A stretch of DNA of 7,376 bases, taken from assembly GCA_007121575.1 (NCBI GenBank), contig SKKJ01000298.1:1-7376 (forward strand), read 5' to 3'. The notes under the pieces are model-generated. The model was not told the DNA's origin. It worked only from the letters and a program-made list of their open reading frames with translations, and did no database searches. Positions 1-5,927 of the stretch are shown in pieces (the stretch's first letter is position 1; the number at the start of each line of letters is the position of its first letter). Made by a program: the position numbers and the translations under genes. This stretch comes from Natronomonas sp. (GTDB lineage Archaea > Halobacteriota > Halobacteria > Halobacteriales > Haloarculaceae).

Positions 1-266
1 GCCTGCGAGAGATCGGTGAAAACGCGATCGAAGAGATCCGAGCGCAGGCTGATGAGGCTGGAGTATCGATTCAAGCGGCGGTAGAAAAAGGGACGCCACA
101 CCACGGGATCAACACGTACGTCGATGAACACGGAATCAATCTCATCGTGATGGGAACGCACGGCCGGAGCGGGCTCGATCGATACTTACTCGGCAGCGTC
201 ACTGAGCGGATCGTCCGAACCGCAGACGTGCCGGTACTCACCGTGCGAATGGACGACGACAGCTGA
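1..266 (+). CDS. Universal stress protein UspA family, C-terminal part (cut by window edge)
   Basis: The open frame runs from the window edge (first whole codon at base 3) to a TGA at 264-266, giving the last 87 residues of a protein. The UspA ATP-binding signature G-x2-G-x9-G-S is present: GTHGRSG starts at base 153 and is followed by LDRYLLGSVTERIV. The chain ends in the usual hydrophobic strand (VPVLTV) plus an acidic tail. Family members are small cytoplasmic alpha/beta proteins of about 140 residues that bind nucleotides and are induced by stress; the specific role of this copy is unknown. The preserved glycine pattern suggests an ATP-binding type. The start codon and promoter lie to the left of the window. 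The family call is firm. Confidence 0.93.
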   Translation, partial: LREIGENAIEEIRAQADEAGVSIQAAVEKGTPHHGINTYVDEHGINLIVMGTHGRSGLDRYLLGSVTERIVRTADVPVLTVRMDDDS

Positions 267-297
267 ACAGAGTGATTTCGGTCGGCTGTACGATCAG

Positions 298-305
298 ATT
301 TAATG
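298..305 (+). promoter_or_regulatory. TATA-like box of the hydrolase gene
   Basis: A TTTAA-containing, AT-rich stretch is centred about 30 bases before the ATG at 332, in an otherwise GC-rich gap. That spacing fits a leaderless haloarchaeal transcript and supports the 332 start over the upstream in-frame ATG at 272. A 9-base direct repeat (ACGATCAGA, 290-298 and 319-327) flanks the box; its significance is unknown. Confidence 0.5.
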
Positions 306-331
306 TCGTGCCGGGCGCACGATCAGACACC

Positions 332-1012
332 ATGCAGATCACTTGGTACGGACAGTCGTTCTTCGAGCTCGAATCGGCAGCAGGCACGACCGTCCTGATC
401 GATCCGTGGATGGACGGAAATCCGATGAACGACGTCACTCCGGACGATTTCGATCCCGATGTGATCGCGTTATCACACGGACACGGTGACCACGTCGCGG
501 ATGCGCACCGTTTCGACGGTGTCACCGTCGTCGGACAGCCGGAAACGACGGAGTATCTCGCACAGAAAGGCCACGACGAAACGATCGGGATGAACATCAG
601 CGGTAGCTACGAACACGACGACGTTACCTTCACGATGACGAAGGCGTTTCACTCGTCCGGCGCGCCCCTCGATGGGAGCTACGATTATTACATGGGGACG
701 CCCTGTGGGTTCATCATTGACGACGGCGAGACGGCGCTGTACGACGCCGGGGACACGGGCTTGTTCGGCGATATGAAGACCGTAATCCGAGACGTCTACG
801 CGCCGGATATCGCGCTGGTACCGATCGGTGACCGGCACACGATGGGGCCCGAAACGGCGGGCATCGCCGTCGATTGGCTCGGTGTGGACGCCGCGATCCC
901 ACAGCACTACGACACGTTCCCGTTCCTCGAACAGGACCCGAACGACTTCGTCGGCGCCGTCTCGTCGGCCGATGTCATGGTTCCCGAGATCGGTGAGACC
1001 GTGGAGTATTGA
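332..1012 (+). CDS. Metal-dependent hydrolase, metallo-beta-lactamase fold (UlaG/UPF0173-like)
   Basis: A 226-residue protein beginning MQITWYGQSFF, the typical N-terminal strand of UlaG/UPF0173 hydrolases. The metal-binding signature HGHGDH is at residues 49-54. Further likely ligands are H107 in AFHSSG, D141 in DAGDTGLF and H192 in IPQHYDTFP, so a complete two-metal (probably Zn or Mn) site is expected. Relatives include the bacterial L-ascorbate-6-phosphate lactonase UlaG and many uncharacterised hydrolases; the substrate here cannot be read from sequence. It has no signal peptide or membrane segment, so it is cytoplasmic. An in-frame ATG at 272 would add 20 residues unlike the family and lies before the TATA-like box, so 332 is preferred. 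It converges with the UspA gene, with 23 bases between stop codons. Confidence 0.93.
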   Translation: MQITWYGQSFFELESAAGTTVLIDPWMDGNPMNDVTPDDFDPDVIALSHGHGDHVADAHRFDGVTVVGQPETTEYLAQKGHDETIGMNISGSYEHDDVTFTMTKAFHSSGAPLDGSYDYYMGTPCGFIIDDGETALYDAGDTGLFGDMKTVIRDVYAPDIALVPIGDRHTMGPETAGIAVDWLGVDAAIPQHYDTFPFLEQDPNDFVGAVSSADVMVPEIGETVEY

Positions 1013-1035
1013 GTCAGAAAAGTCGTTCAGAAACC

Positions 1036-1455
1036 TCAGGGAACGATCGTAACGGGGACGGATGCCCGACGGACGACTCGTTCGGCGACACTGCCGAGAA
1101 AGAGGCGATTGAATCCCGTCCGGCAATGACTCCCCATCACGACGTGATCGAACGCGTTTTGGTTGATATACTCGGCGATCGTTCGGGTCGGGATACCCCG
1201 TTCCGTCACCGTTTCAAGCTCGACATCGTGTTGGGTTGCGAGCTGTTCGACGTCTTCAAACAGCTGTTCGGCACGGCGTTCGCCGTACTCGCTTTGGACG
1301 GTGACCGGGAAGAGATCGCCATACCCGACCGAACTCGTGGTGTTGATTACGTACAGAACGGTGAGTTTCGCGTCGGGATACGTTTTCAGCGCATGCTCGA
1401 GTGCGGCTTTCGACGGCGGTGAGTCATCCATCGGGATGAGAACCGACCGAGACAT
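1036..1455 (-). CDS. Universal stress protein UspA family, complete
   Basis: A 139-residue single-domain UspA protein, the normal family length. The N-terminal strand VLIPMDDSPPSKAALEHAL carries the acidic pair D10-D11 expected near the nucleotide base. The C-terminal signature reads GSHCRTGFNRLFLGS (residues 108-122), so the consensus G-x2-G-x9-G-S/T has C111 in place of the middle glycine; the chain ends at VPVTIVP. The fold and family are clear. Whether ATP binding survives the glycine-to-cysteine change is uncertain. It is cytoplasmic and probably dimeric, as in the family. The ATG is supported by a strong TATA box 26-27 bases upstream, implying a leaderless mRNA. It is transcribed alone, away from the 94-residue membrane-protein gene that lies upstream on the same strand. 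Confidence 0.95.
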   Translation of the reverse strand: MSRSVLIPMDDSPPSKAALEHALKTYPDAKLTVLYVINTTSSVGYGDLFPVTVQSEYGERRAEQLFEDVEQLATQHDVELETVTERGIPTRTIAEYINQNAFDHVVMGSHCRTGFNRLFLGSVAERVVRRASVPVTIVP

Positions 1456-1476
1456 ACATCATTATAAATCATTGTA

Positions 1477-1486
1477 TAATATATAA
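1477..1486 (-). promoter_or_regulatory. Strong TATA box of the complete UspA gene
   Basis: On the minus strand the box reads TTATATATTA, centred 26-27 bases before the ATG at 1455. It lies in the most AT-rich stretch of the window (about 1456-1486). The spacing predicts transcription starting at or next to the start codon. Confidence 0.75.
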
Positions 1487-1533
1487 CTGTATCGGTGATT
1501 GAAACCGTAATATCGGTGTTTCGAACGATACAG
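1487..1533. repeat. Direct and inverted repeats upstream of the UspA promoter (candidate operator)
   Basis: TATCGGTGATT (1490-1500) recurs as TATCGGTGTTT (1511-1521), 10 of 11 bases identical and 21 bases apart, i.e. two helical turns. The same area has an 8-base inverted pair, CTGTATCG (1487-1494) and CGATACAG (1526-1533), enclosing both copies. It starts directly upstream of the TATA box of the 1036-1455 UspA gene, where activators or bacterial-type regulators could bind. No regulator can be named. Confidence 0.4.
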
Positions 1534-1565
1534 CGGGTGAAATCGGATATTTTCCTGAGAAGACG

Positions 1566-1850
1566 TTACCTGAATCCGAACGTCCGAAGCGCAGCGCGTC
1601 CAGCGACCGCGGCGACGATGCCCGCACCGACGCTCACGAGGAGATATTCGACAGAGACGGTCAATCCGTAAACGACGGTGAGAACCACGGTGAAGGCCGC
1701 GAACGCGGTCAACCAGATAAAACCGAGACCGACGAGCGCACTTCGGATATCGATAAAACCGGAGCCGGGAGAATCACCTCGGTCAGCTCGTGCGTCGGAT
1801 GCCGTTTCGGCATCGGCCGTGAGATTCGTATCTGCCGGCGTATCGTCCAT
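1566..1850 (-). CDS. Small two-helix membrane protein of unknown function
   Basis: A 94-residue protein I do not recognise. Residues 1-35 are polar and acidic (MDDTPADTNLTADAETASDA...), followed by two hydrophobic segments at about 37-62 and 66-88, then a short basic tail (R85, R89, R94). This is a helical-hairpin membrane protein with its acidic N-terminus probably on the same side as its C-terminus. The frame is open upstream to 2090, but that extension overlaps the binding-protein gene, is arginine-rich and lies before a TATA-like box, so the ATG at 1850 is chosen. It follows the BtuF-like pair on the same strand after 74 bases, with its own likely promoter. A link to transport is possible but unproven. 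Confidence 0.75.
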   Translation of the reverse strand: MDDTPADTNLTADAETASDARADRGDSPGSGFIDIRSALVGLGFIWLTAFAAFTVVLTVVYGLTVSVEYLLVSVGAGIVAAVAGRAALRTFGFR

Positions 1851-1872
1851 ACGAAACAACACGTCTCCGGTG

Positions 1873-1881
1873 CGATTAAGC
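1873..1881 (-). promoter_or_regulatory. TATA-like box of the small membrane-protein gene
   Basis: On the minus strand the stretch reads GCTTAATCG, centred 27 bases before the ATG at 1850. This supports that start and a leaderless transcript separate from the upstream binding-protein genes. Confidence 0.45.
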
Positions 1882-1924
1882 CCTCGTTTTACGCTAGATC
1901 GGACGGTTGGACGGCCGATTCGGA

Positions 1925-2812
1925 CTACGGCGTGACGACATCGGCTGGTGGAGGACCGCATCTCTCGGGGTGGCAAAGTGCTGCAAGTCGTTCGACCGCA
2001 TCGACGATCCGCGGCGTCCACCGGGTCAGATACGCGCTCCCGTCGAGAATGTACACCCGATCGTTTCGGACGGCACTCAACGCGTCCCACCCGGGTCTGT
2101 CGGCCAATTCATCGAACTGCCGACGTGTTCTATCAGCGTCGAACCCGCACGGTGCGACGACGAGAACCTCGGGGTCATACTCGCAGATGTCCTCCCAGTC
2201 AGCGGGCTTTGAGCGGTTCCCGGGAGCACATAACCCATAGTGACCACCGGCCGCCTCGACGACATCTGGAACCCAACTCCCGGCGGGTCGAACGGGATCC
2301 ATCCATTCGAGGACCGCAACCCGTGGCCGGTTCGTGGCTTCGAGCCGTTTTTCGACTGCGTCGACGCGGGCTTGAAGGTCGTGGATCAGCGACTCCGCGC
2401 GCGCCTCTCTCCCGGTCGCCGTTCCAACGGTTCGGATGCATTCGAACACGTCGTCGAGGTAGTTCGCATCGAGTGCGACGACTTCGGGATCGGCCTCCAG
2501 CGAGTCGAGCGTTTCACCGACCAGCACGTCGTCGACCGCACAGACGCCACAGACACCCTGCGTTACGATCAGATCCGGTTCGACCGCATCGATCGTCTCG
2601 GCATCCATCTGATAGAGGTGTCCGTCGGCCGTCGCCGCGCGGACCTGTTCGTGTCGATCCGCGCTCGCCTCCGCATCGACTTTCGAGACGTCGATCGCGG
2701 GAAGCGCGTCTACCGCGGGCGGGTGATCGCAGGCGTGTGAAACGGCGACCGGTTCGACGCCGAGGGCGTACAGGATTTCGGTCGAAGACGGTGACGTGGA
2801 GATGACGTTCAT
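1925..2812 (-). CDS. Cytoplasmic cobalamin-binding-type protein (periplasmic-binding-protein fold, no signal peptide)
   Basis: A 295-residue protein of the BtuF/FhuD-like binding superfamily (Peripla_BP_2, COG0614). It starts directly with the first domain strand (MNVISTSPSSTEILYALGV) and has no signal peptide or anchor, so it should be cytoplasmic. A conserved subfamily motif, TQGVCGVCAVD, is at 84-94 with a CxxC pair (C88, C91). LEWMDPVRPAGSWVPDVVEAAGG-type sequence spans 168-190, and VVAPCGFD is at 218-225. Nine cysteines in total is high for a haloarchaeon and fits a reducing compartment. Relatives are annotated as cobalamin-binding, but the ligand is unproven. Its ATG lies 3 bases after the stop of the secreted BtuF gene with no clear ribosome-binding site, so the two are probably co-transcribed and translationally coupled. 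A role in intracellular corrinoid handling or sensing is inference. Confidence 0.88.
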   Translation of the reverse strand: MNVISTSPSSTEILYALGVEPVAVSHACDHPPAVDALPAIDVSKVDAEASADRHEQVRAATADGHLYQMDAETIDAVEPDLIVTQGVCGVCAVDDVLVGETLDSLEADPEVVALDANYLDDVFECIRTVGTATGREARAESLIHDLQARVDAVEKRLEATNRPRVAVLEWMDPVRPAGSWVPDVVEAAGGHYGLCAPGNRSKPADWEDICEYDPEVLVVAPCGFDADRTRRQFDELADRPGWDALSAVRNDRVYILDGSAYLTRWTPRIVDAVERLAALCHPERCGPPPADVVTP

Positions 2813-2815
2813 ACC

Positions 2816-3982
2816 TTATCGTTCGCCGGAGCGAGCACTTTGTCGTTTCGCTGCGAGCGAACCGACAACGAGCGCGACGAGCGCCGTGAGCGCGCCGAAT
2901 CCGGGTTGCTCCTCTGGGGATTCGACATCAGTGGCGGTCGACTCGGACGACTCCGAATCAGTACCTGCCTCGGTGTCCGTGTCTGAAGACTCCGTGTTCG
3001 AATCGTCCGTATCAGCGGAACTCGCGTCGGATTCGTCTTCTTCAGCCGAAGCCTGGGCCGCAGCGTAGGCGTCCGGATGGAACGTCTCGGCTAGTTCGGT
3101 GATGGCGTGAATGACTCGTGGTCCCGGACGGTTCAAGTGATTGACGTCAATGACGACCGTTTGGTTCTCTCGGATTGCGGTCGTTTCGGCGTACGCCGGA
3201 CTATCGGGGACCTCGGGTGAGTTGGTGTTGAGAACGATCCAGTCGGGGTTTTCCTCGATGACCATCTCTTCGTTGACCTGTTGGTACTCCGGAATGCCGA
3301 CCTCGGCCGCGATGTTCGTGGCACCGCTCGTTTCGATGAGTTCGTGAATGAACGTCTCGGAGCCGGCGGTGAACCCGAAGAACGTATAGAGGACATCCGG
3401 TCGGTCCTGTCCGGCGATCGTCTCTTCGACGATCGCCAGCTCGTGGTTCATCCACTCGACGGTCTCTTCGGCACCCTCGCACTCGCCGACGAGCTGTCCG
3501 GTGAGGAGCGTCCGCTCTCGGACGTCATCGATCGACTCCGCCGAGGGATAGTAGTAGACGGTTACGCCGGCGCGGCGAAGGGTCTCGACGAGCTCTTCGG
3601 TGACCATCTGCGAACTCGGAGCGAGGACGAGATCGGGTTCGAGTTCGACGACCGCCTCGGGGTTGATCGTCTCATCGGCAGTCGAAATGTTCGTCCGTTC
3701 GTCGGCACCTTCGAGGTTCATCGCGTGTTTCGTGAGCCCGACGACGTTCTCTTCGGCGCCGATCTCCCACATGATCTGTGCGGCGCTTGGATTCAGTGTG
3801 ACGATTCGTTCGGGCTCTTCGGGGACAGATACCGTAGTGTTAGTCCCGTCCGTCGTCTCAAATGGAAACGCACACTCGTACTGAGCGGAGGATTCGTTCG
3901 CAGGCGAAACCCCCGCAACGGGAGCGATCAGGAACGCACATGTGAGAACTCCCGCGAGAAGGATTACTGACCAACGTTGCAT
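2816..3982 (-). CDS. btuF: Secreted PGF-CTERM-anchored ABC transporter substrate-binding protein (BtuF type)
   Basis: A 388-residue binding protein. A Sec-type signal peptide occupies about residues 1-24 (hydrophobic ILLAGVLTCAFLIAPVAG, no twin arginine). The Peripla_BP_2 domain runs from about 57 (PERIVTLNPSAAQIMWEIG) to 305. A Ser/Thr/Asp/Glu-rich spacer at 311-358 resembles the O-glycosylated stalk of surface proteins. The end is a PGF-CTERM signal: PGF at 360-362, a hydrophobic helix and a basic tail (AAKRQ...R). Such signals are cut by archaeosortase ArtA and replaced by a lipid anchor. Possible N-glycosylation sites are N29, N48, N98 and N273. Family knowledge suggests cobalamin or another corrinoid/metal chelate delivered to BtuCD; those genes are absent here. 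A TTG two codons upstream (3988) is possible, but the ATG at 3982 fits the TATA spacing. First gene of a probable two-gene operon. Confidence 0.9.
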   Translation of the reverse strand: MQRWSVILLAGVLTCAFLIAPVAGVSPANESSAQYECAFPFETTDGTNTTVSVPEEPERIVTLNPSAAQIMWEIGAEENVVGLTKHAMNLEGADERTNISTADETINPEAVVELEPDLVLAPSSQMVTEELVETLRRAGVTVYYYPSAESIDDVRERTLLTGQLVGECEGAEETVEWMNHELAIVEETIAGQDRPDVLYTFFGFTAGSETFIHELIETSGATNIAAEVGIPEYQQVNEEMVIEENPDWIVLNTNSPEVPDSPAYAETTAIRENQTVVIDVNHLNRPGPRVIHAITELAETFHPDAYAAAQASAEEDESDASSADTDDSNTESSDTDTEAGTDSESSESTATDVESPEEQPGFGALTALVALVVGSLAAKRQSARSGER

Positions 3983-4002
3983 ATGCAAGAGGAGCTACCA
4001 AC

Positions 4003-4011
4003 TAAATAAAA
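4003..4011 (-). promoter_or_regulatory. TATA box of the btuF operon
   Basis: On the minus strand it reads TTTTATTTA, centred 25 bases before the ATG at 3982. It is preceded by CACT, and the resulting CACTTT overlaps the box and repeats the half-site of the inverted repeat at 4030-4045. I see no structured leader or cobalamin-riboswitch-like element; the leader appears absent. Confidence 0.65.
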
Positions 4012-4029
4012 GTGTAGCTATTACAAATT

Positions 4030-4045
4030 CACTTTCATTAAAGTG
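4030..4045. promoter_or_regulatory. Inverted repeat between two divergent promoters (candidate operator)
   Basis: CACTTT-CATT-AAAGTG is a perfect 6-base inverted repeat with a 4-base centre. A third AAAGTG half-site is at 4009-4014, overlapping the btuF TATA box and 31 bases away, about three helical turns. The palindrome sits midway between the leftward TATA box (4003-4011) and the rightward one (4064-4070), so a bound regulator could affect both genes. No regulator is identified. Confidence 0.45.
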
Positions 4046-4063
4046 GTATCGGCTCGTCGATAC

Positions 4064-4070
4064 CTTATTA
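4064..4070 (+). promoter_or_regulatory. TATA-like box of the HhH-protein gene
   Basis: CTTATTA is centred 28 bases before the ATG at 4095, as for a leaderless haloarchaeal promoter. It supports the 4095 start rather than the long upstream in-frame extension. Confidence 0.5.
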
Positions 4071-4094
4071 GCGACGCCCGTTCCCACTCCGGAT

Positions 4095-4718
4095 ATGCCC
4101 GATCTGTCCGTCTCCGAATCGCAACTGGAAGCGCTCGAGTCGATACGCGCAGAGCTCGAATCGGCCTACGTCGGTGAGTACGGAACGATGCGAATGACCG
4201 ATACGGTACAGTATCTGCTAGATACGTACACCCCTCCGGACGCGGCCGAAGGTCAGCGTTCGCCCGCGGATATTGAGGGGTTAACCGCGCTGGACGGCGT
4301 CGGCGAGGCGACCGCAGAGGCGCTCGCGATCGCCGGCTTTCGGACCGTCGAGGATGTCGCCTCGTCGAATCCACGTTCGCTGACCGAGCTCAAGGGGATC
4401 GGTGAAGAACAGGCGGTCGATATCGTCGCCGCAGCCACCGAAGCGATCGCGACAACGGAAACCGAACGCGTAGCCGAAAAGGAGATGAAAAACGAGACGG
4501 CCGATGAAGCGAGCGGATCAAAGACGACCGAGCCTCGCGATGGCGACTCACCCGAGAGCACACTTCAGCAGGCGATGAATCTCCTGGATGCGCACGACGA
4601 TCGGTGGCGCGAGGCGGACGGGGACGAACCGTACGAAGTCGACCTCCCGGACGGATCGACGGAGGCCGTCCGCACGAAGGACGACATCAAACGGCTCATC
4701 TTCAAACACTGGCGATAA
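4095..4718 (+). CDS. Helix-hairpin-helix domain protein of unknown function
   Basis: A 207-residue soluble, acidic protein. Residues 62-114 form a tandem helix-hairpin-helix module: the first hairpin is LDGVGEATAEAL and the second LKGIGEEQAVDIV, separated by GFRTVEDVASSNP. This arrangement resembles the (HhH)2 domains of RuvA, RadA and DNA-repair nucleases, which bind duplex or branched DNA without sequence specificity. The N-terminal 45 residues are predicted helical (LEALESIRAELESAY, MTDTVQYLLDTY). A charged, low-complexity linker at about 120-155 joins a C-terminal segment ending DDIKRLIFKHWR. There is no visible nuclease, ATPase or polymerase domain. The DNA-binding role is inferred from the fold only. 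The frame extends upstream to 3942, but that part crosses the divergent promoter region and overlaps btuF, so it is excluded. Confidence 0.85.
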   Translation: MPDLSVSESQLEALESIRAELESAYVGEYGTMRMTDTVQYLLDTYTPPDAAEGQRSPADIEGLTALDGVGEATAEALAIAGFRTVEDVASSNPRSLTELKGIGEEQAVDIVAAATEAIATTETERVAEKEMKNETADEASGSKTTEPRDGDSPESTLQQAMNLLDAHDDRWREADGDEPYEVDLPDGSTEAVRTKDDIKRLIFKHWR

Positions 4719-4769
4719 CGGGATCGGAACCGCACGTTTCTTACCTGACTGCTACCTTTCGATACGCAA

Positions 4770-5528
4770 ATGGACGACACCGTGCTTCTCACCGGTGCGA
4801 AGGGATCCGTCGGGACAGCCATCCGAGAGGGATTGGCTGACGAGTACGACTGGCGGTATCTCTTTCACAACCCGCCGCCGTTCGAACCAGACCATCCGTA
4901 TCTCGTCGGCGACGTCACCGACGAGAGCCTCGTCGCTGAAGCCTGCGAAGACGTCGGTGCGATCATTCATCTCGCCGGTGATCCACGTCGTGATGCGCCG
5001 TGGGATTCCGTACTCGAAAACAACATCCACGGGACGAAAGTGCTGTATGACGCGGCTATTGAAGCTGACGTGGAAAAGTTCGTGTTCGCCTCGTCGAATC
5101 ACGCCGTCGGACACTTCGAAACGGACCGAAAGCCGAATCTCTACCGGGTGGACGACGATTTCATGCTCGATGGAACCGAGCTCCCTCGCCCCGGCAATCA
5201 CTACGGGATCTCGAAGGCGACCGGCGAGATCATCGGTCGGTACTACCACGACGAGTACGGAATCGACGTCTGTAACATCCGGATCGGCAACCTCACTCGA
5301 GAACACCCGCCGATCGACTACGAACGCGGCCAGGCGATGTGGCTGTCATACCGAGATTGTGCACAGATTCACGCCTGTGCACTCGAAGCCGAGTACGAGT
5401 ACGAGATCGTCTACGGAATCTCCGATAACGACCGAAAGTACTACTCGTTAGCGCGCGCGAAAGAAGTGCTCGGATACGAACCGCAGGACAACTCCGCCGA
5501 ATGGGACGGCGACGAGAAGATCGTATAA
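4770..5528 (+). CDS. Azf-like NAD(P)-dependent sugar dehydrogenase / epimerase-family SDR
   Basis: A 252-residue extended short-chain dehydrogenase. The Rossmann motif GAKGSVG (G9-x2-G12-x2-G15) follows the first strand; DVTD is at 48-51 and HLAGDPR at 67-73. The catalytic residues appear to be S108/S109 in FASSNHAVG, Y145 and K149 (YGISK). The segments DGTELPRP, IRIGNLT, ERGQAMWLSYRDC and VYGISDNDRKYYS match, from memory, the haloarchaeal NAD-dependent glucose-6-phosphate dehydrogenase Azf and related uronate dehydrogenases. Oxidation of a sugar or sugar phosphate in the cytoplasm is therefore likely. The end of the second strand reads YLFHN, without the aspartate expected in NAD-specific relatives (position F32), so cofactor and substrate may differ from Azf. 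It begins 51 bases after the HhH gene; a weak TTTCTTA box lies at 4737-4743. Confidence 0.88.
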   Translation: MDDTVLLTGAKGSVGTAIREGLADEYDWRYLFHNPPPFEPDHPYLVGDVTDESLVAEACEDVGAIIHLAGDPRRDAPWDSVLENNIHGTKVLYDAAIEADVEKFVFASSNHAVGHFETDRKPNLYRVDDDFMLDGTELPRPGNHYGISKATGEIIGRYYHDEYGIDVCNIRIGNLTREHPPIDYERGQAMWLSYRDCAQIHACALEAEYEYEIVYGISDNDRKYYSLARAKEVLGYEPQDNSAEWDGDEKIV

Positions 5529-5585
5529 CGGACCTCGCCGCGAAGCACGTTTCGGTTCAGCCGTCCACCGGATCAACGCAGTTTC

Positions 5586-5593
5586 TTTATTTT
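5586..5593 (+). promoter_or_regulatory. TATA-like box of the small zinc-finger-type gene
   Basis: TTTATTTT is centred about 23 bases before the ATG at 5613, in the 84-base gap after the dehydrogenase gene. It suggests an independent, nearly leaderless transcript and supports the reality of the small gene. Confidence 0.55.
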
Positions 5594-5612
5594 CCGGGAG
5601 TATCGTCTCCGT

Positions 5613-5831
5613 ATGGAGTGTCCGCTCTGCGGCGACGAGCTCATTGAGTTCGCTGAACTCCCGGAACCGCTGCGGGAACGTCTCGCGGCCGACCCCGAAC
5701 GGCAGCGCCAATCAGTGTCGCATCGTCGGAGAAAGCATACCGTCTGTCCGGCGTGTACCCTCGAAATCCACGGCTGTGGACAGCCGTACGCGATTTCAGA
5801 GCCGGCGGGAACGTCAGCCAAACAACAGTAG
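5613..5831 (+). CDS. Small two-CxxC (zinc-ribbon-like) protein
   Basis: A 72-residue protein with one CPLC knuckle at residues 3-6 and a second, CPAC, at 45-48, followed by H53 and C55. The pattern of two proline-containing CxxC pairs separated by about 38 residues is that of a zinc ribbon. The middle part (about 16-42) is charged and probably helical, ending in a basic run (HRRRKH at 37-42). Haloarchaea encode many such small zinc-finger proteins of mostly unknown function. DNA, RNA or protein binding cannot be distinguished here. The promoter-like box, good codon use and conserved-looking cysteines argue that it is a real gene. It is flanked by the dehydrogenase gene (84 bases before) and the MFS gene (96 bases after). 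Confidence 0.8.
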   Translation: MECPLCGDELIEFAELPEPLRERLAADPERQRQSVSHRRRKHTVCPACTLEIHGCGQPYAISEPAGTSAKQQ

Positions 5832-5879
5832 AGAATACACCCGTCCATCGGATCGACACGGCGCGAACGAGAGTGAGAG

Positions 5880-5886
5880 TATTTAT
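5880..5886 (+). promoter_or_regulatory. TATA box of the MFS transporter gene
   Basis: TATTTAT is centred 45 bases before the GTG start, too far for a leaderless mRNA. Initiation about 25 bases downstream would give a leader of roughly 15-20 bases, which contains the ribosome-binding site at 5913-5918. Confidence 0.6.
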
Positions 5887-5912
5887 CACACCGCTCGATG
5901 AAACCTCCGAAC

Positions 5913-5918
5913 GGTGAT
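5913..5918 (+). promoter_or_regulatory. Ribosome-binding site deciding a GTG start
   Basis: GGTGAT is complementary to the archaeal 16S 3' end (core AUCACCUCC) and ends 9 bases before the GTG at 5928. An in-frame TGA at 5919-5921 rules out any start further upstream, so this site and the GTG define the N-terminus. This is the only gene in the window with a clear Shine-Dalgarno leader. Confidence 0.6.
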
Positions 5919-5927
5919 TGAACGACG

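Noticed and set aside
272..331. Upstream ATG start for the metallo-hydrolase gene
   Set aside because: The extra 20 residues are unlike the family and include the TATA-like box at 298-305; the ATG at 332 gives the family's usual N-terminus.
1851..2090. Longer version of the small membrane protein
   Set aside because: The extension overlaps the binding-protein gene, is arginine-rich and precedes a promoter-like box.
1948..2805. A 285-codon open frame on the plus strand opposite the cytoplasmic binding protein
   Set aside because: Its translation is arginine-rich and low in complexity with no domain, as expected for the antisense frame of a GC-rich gene; the minus-strand product is a clear family member.
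3935..3946. Possible lipobox (VLTC, residues 12-15) in the BtuF signal peptide
   Set aside because: The cysteine is inside the hydrophobic core and preceded by threonine rather than a small Ala/Gly; the PGF-CTERM signal already explains anchoring.
3983..4094. Cobalamin riboswitch in front of btuF
   Set aside because: The TATA box is about 25 bases before the ATG, leaving no leader to hold one, and no B12-box-like sequence is seen.
5899..5922. Seven-codon ATG frame before the MFS gene as a real peptide gene
   Set aside because: It is too short and lies too close to the TATA box for a leaderless start; kept only as a note on possible translational control.
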